From positions 1 to 64,000 of the forward strand of contig NZ_JAVVQU010000011.1 in NCBI RefSeq assembly GCF_036655075.1: 64,000 nucleotides of DNA, in the 5' to 3' direction. Source of the DNA: Holtiella sp036655075. Its GTDB lineage: Bacteria; Bacillota; Clostridia; Lachnospirales; Cellulosilyticaceae. Made by a program: the position numbers and the translations under genes. Of this stretch, positions 62,692 to 64,000 are shown piece by piece; position 1 is the stretch's first letter, and every line of letters starts with the position of its first letter. The notes beneath the pieces are model-generated. The model saw only the letters and a list, made by a program, of their open reading frames with translations, was not told the DNA's origin and did no database searches.

Positions 62692-64000
62692 TTATAATGC
62701 CAAATCCATAGCAATCTTTATGTTCAAATTACCTATTTCTCTTTCTACAATGCGCTCAAGTTCTTGAGCTTCTTGTAGATCATTTGCATTTTTCACCGCT
62801 AAGGTAATCTTTAATTTTTTTGTCCTTCCCCCTCCTAATTTAAAAGCTGCTATTCGTAGGGTTTCAACCAATAACTGAACTTGCTCTTCATATTTCAGAT
62901 AATGATAAGGGTATATCAAATGCAAAATAATTTTTGATTGTTCAATTTCATAGATTAATTCATTAAAATAATTATACACTTTATAATGTGGGTCAAATAC
63001 CTCCCCCATATTACTATAAGGATTTAATATAATTTCAATCCCTTCTAACTCCAAGGGTTGTACCCTTTTCATTTGCATTAACTGCTTATACACTTTACCG
63101 CCACTTGTTTCTCTACAACGCCTAATATGATGTAGTTCCATAAATGCATCCAAAATCTCTTTTTCAAATAGTATCTTATACTGATTCTCTAAACCATAAC
63201 ATTCTTCTCGCCATGTCTTAGGAAGTTTTTTAAAATACTTTTTAAAAATACTATAGAAGGATTTCATATCATTAATGCCTACCCTATTCGCTATTTCAGT
63301 CATACATAAGTGCTTGTCCAACAAATGCCCCTGTATCATAATTAACTTTCGATACTGCACAAAATCTTTAAAGCTCACTGCCCCTATTTTTTTCATAAAT
63401 TGAGAGAAATAAGTTGCATTCATATACAACTGTTTCAAAATATCCTCAACAATAATCTTCTCTCCCTTATTTTCAATAACATATTCTACAACCTCGTAAT
63501 AACGATCTTGTAATTTTCCTGTTGGATACTCTCCATCTTGTTTCATATGCGAAATCAATTGATAAGAACTAAATAACATATGTACCAAATGTGATTCATT
63601 CAATTGTATTTCCTCCTCTGGGACAGTATCATACAACTTATTTTCAAAACAATATTGATTGACTAACAAGTCAACCACAATCCTATTTAATCTATTTTTC
63701 AAAGGTCTCTTGACCGCTACTATTTCATCGCTATTGATAAACTCTACGTACTTCATTTTATCAAATATATTGTTAAATTCTGCCAATCGGATTTTTGTGC
63801 TAAGAATATATGCACCCTCACTTTGAATGCTATGTACAACGTAACGATTGATTAAAGTAAATTCTCCCTCGTGTATTGTTGTAACACGCTCGACTTTTTG
63901 AATAGTAATACTTCCCTTCAGCACAAGCACAATTTCTAAATCCTCTGTAGAAAAATGGGGTTTTATAGTCTGTACATACAACATATTGGTTCTAATTCTA
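62692..64000 (-). CDS. AraC-family regulator with C-terminal extension (5' end may be outside)
   Basis: The frame is still open at the window edge; the first ATG inside has no ribosome site, and the codons before it look coding, so the N-terminus is probably beyond the window. Visible parts: cupin sensor (FSTEDLEIVLVLKGSITIQK), double helix-turn-helix (VEDILKQLYMNATYFSQFMK, then NDMKSFYSIFKKYFKKLPKT) and, unusually, about 150 further residues with PLELEGIEIILNPYSNMGEV and a Lys-rich LKITLAVKNAND, which may be another sensor domain. It is codirectional with the anion transporter and arylsulfotransferase genes it probably controls. Confidence 0.82.
   Translation of the reverse strand, partial: RIRTNMLYVQTIKPHFSTEDLEIVLVLKGSITIQKVERVTTIHEGEFTLINRYVVHSIQSEGAYILSTKIRLAEFNNIFDKMKYVEFINSDEIVAVKRPLKNRLNRIVVDLLVNQYCFENKLYDTVPEEEIQLNESHLVHMLFSSYQLISHMKQDGEYPTGKLQDRYYEVVEYVIENKGEKIIVEDILKQLYMNATYFSQFMKKIGAVSFKDFVQYRKLIMIQGHLLDKHLCMTEIANRVGINDMKSFYSIFKKYFKKLPKTWREECYGLENQYKILFEKEILDAFMELHHIRRCRETSGGKVYKQLMQMKRVQPLELEGIEIILNPYSNMGEVFDPHYKVYNYFNELIYEIEQSKIILHLIYPYHYLKYEEQVQLLVETLRIAAFKLGGGRTKKLKITLAVKNANDLQEAQELERIVEREIGNLNIKIAMDLAL

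Noticed and set aside
1..64000. CRISPR arrays, insertion sequences, prophage genes, rRNA and tRNA genes
   Set aside because: No regularly spaced repeats, transposase, integrase or phage structural genes and no tRNA arm motifs were noticed; a tRNAscan or IS search could confirm.

Overview
The window is low-GC DNA from an anaerobic Firmicute, most likely a gut- or rumen-type Clostridia (Lachnospirales-like). This rests on AT-rich sequence, strong AGGAGG-type ribosome sites, BceRSAB and VanRS-like two-component genes, AraC-controlled glycosidases, FGly sulfatases and clostridial-type queuine salvage. No species is claimed. Most genes lie on the minus strand. I saw no rRNA, tRNA, CRISPR array or insertion sequence. 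There is one 100-N scaffold gap at 10612-10711.

Layout: (1) 1-6.0 kb: a four-gene amino-sugar glycan module (aminotransferase, phosphoglycosyl transferase, acetyltransferase, glycosyltransferase; PglECDA / EpsNLMD-like), preceded by a MalT-type LuxR ATPase regulator. (2) 6.3-12.4 kb: a LytTR response regulator, a membrane-anchored NAGPA-type phosphodiester glycosidase, then a small RiPP-like locus: a 57-residue Ser-rich peptide with a paeninodin-like leader, an HPr-kinase-like enzyme and a PF14907-type nucleotidyltransferase. The gap follows, then a GGDEF/HD-GYP protein that starts inside it. (3) 12.4-13.05 kb: no protein gene, but a promoter, nested helices and a terminator that together predict a structured RNA of about 550 nt. 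(4) 13-18.7 kb: a sulfatase, a decayed fruR-fruK-fruA operon with only fruK intact, an AraC regulator and a divergent GH20 hexosaminidase. (5) 18.9-29.1 kb: a large SF1 helicase with a Vsr-like C-terminus, a signal-less SsuA/THI5-like protein, and a sugar ABC importer coupled to a UbiA-type prenyltransferase.

(6) 29.3-33.8 kb: a BceRSAB-type antimicrobial-peptide sensing and resistance operon. (7) 34-36.4 kb: a preQ1-I riboswitch driving queK, an ECF S component and queL (queuosine/queuine salvage). (8) 36.5-49.6 kb: a lipoprotein cyclophilin, a GH2 glycosidase with divergent AraC regulator, a Na/Pi cotransporter, small proteins, a VanRS-like pair, YwbE, a degenerate RNase H-fold protein, cysteine synthase and a second GH20 enzyme. 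(9) 49.6-54.5 kb: an M29 aminopeptidase and a second sulfatase amid gene debris (gltS, BBE oxidase, VOC, ECF sigma/anti-sigma fragments). (10) 54.7-58.2 kb: a TPP-riboswitch-controlled thiamine-precursor ABC importer with a YkoF-like protein. (11) 58.3-64 kb: a PRTase-fold protein lacking its PRPP acidic pair, then an AraC regulator, SLC13-type anion transporter and cytoplasmic arylsulfotransferase.

Taken together, the glycosidases, sulfatases, AraC regulators and sugar ABC importer suggest a cell that feeds on sulfated, HexNAc-rich glycans such as mucin or glycosaminoglycan. It also scavenges queuine and thiamine precursors. Several loci are visibly decaying. The least explained elements are the 12.5-13.0 kb RNA candidate and the Ser-rich RiPP-like locus.
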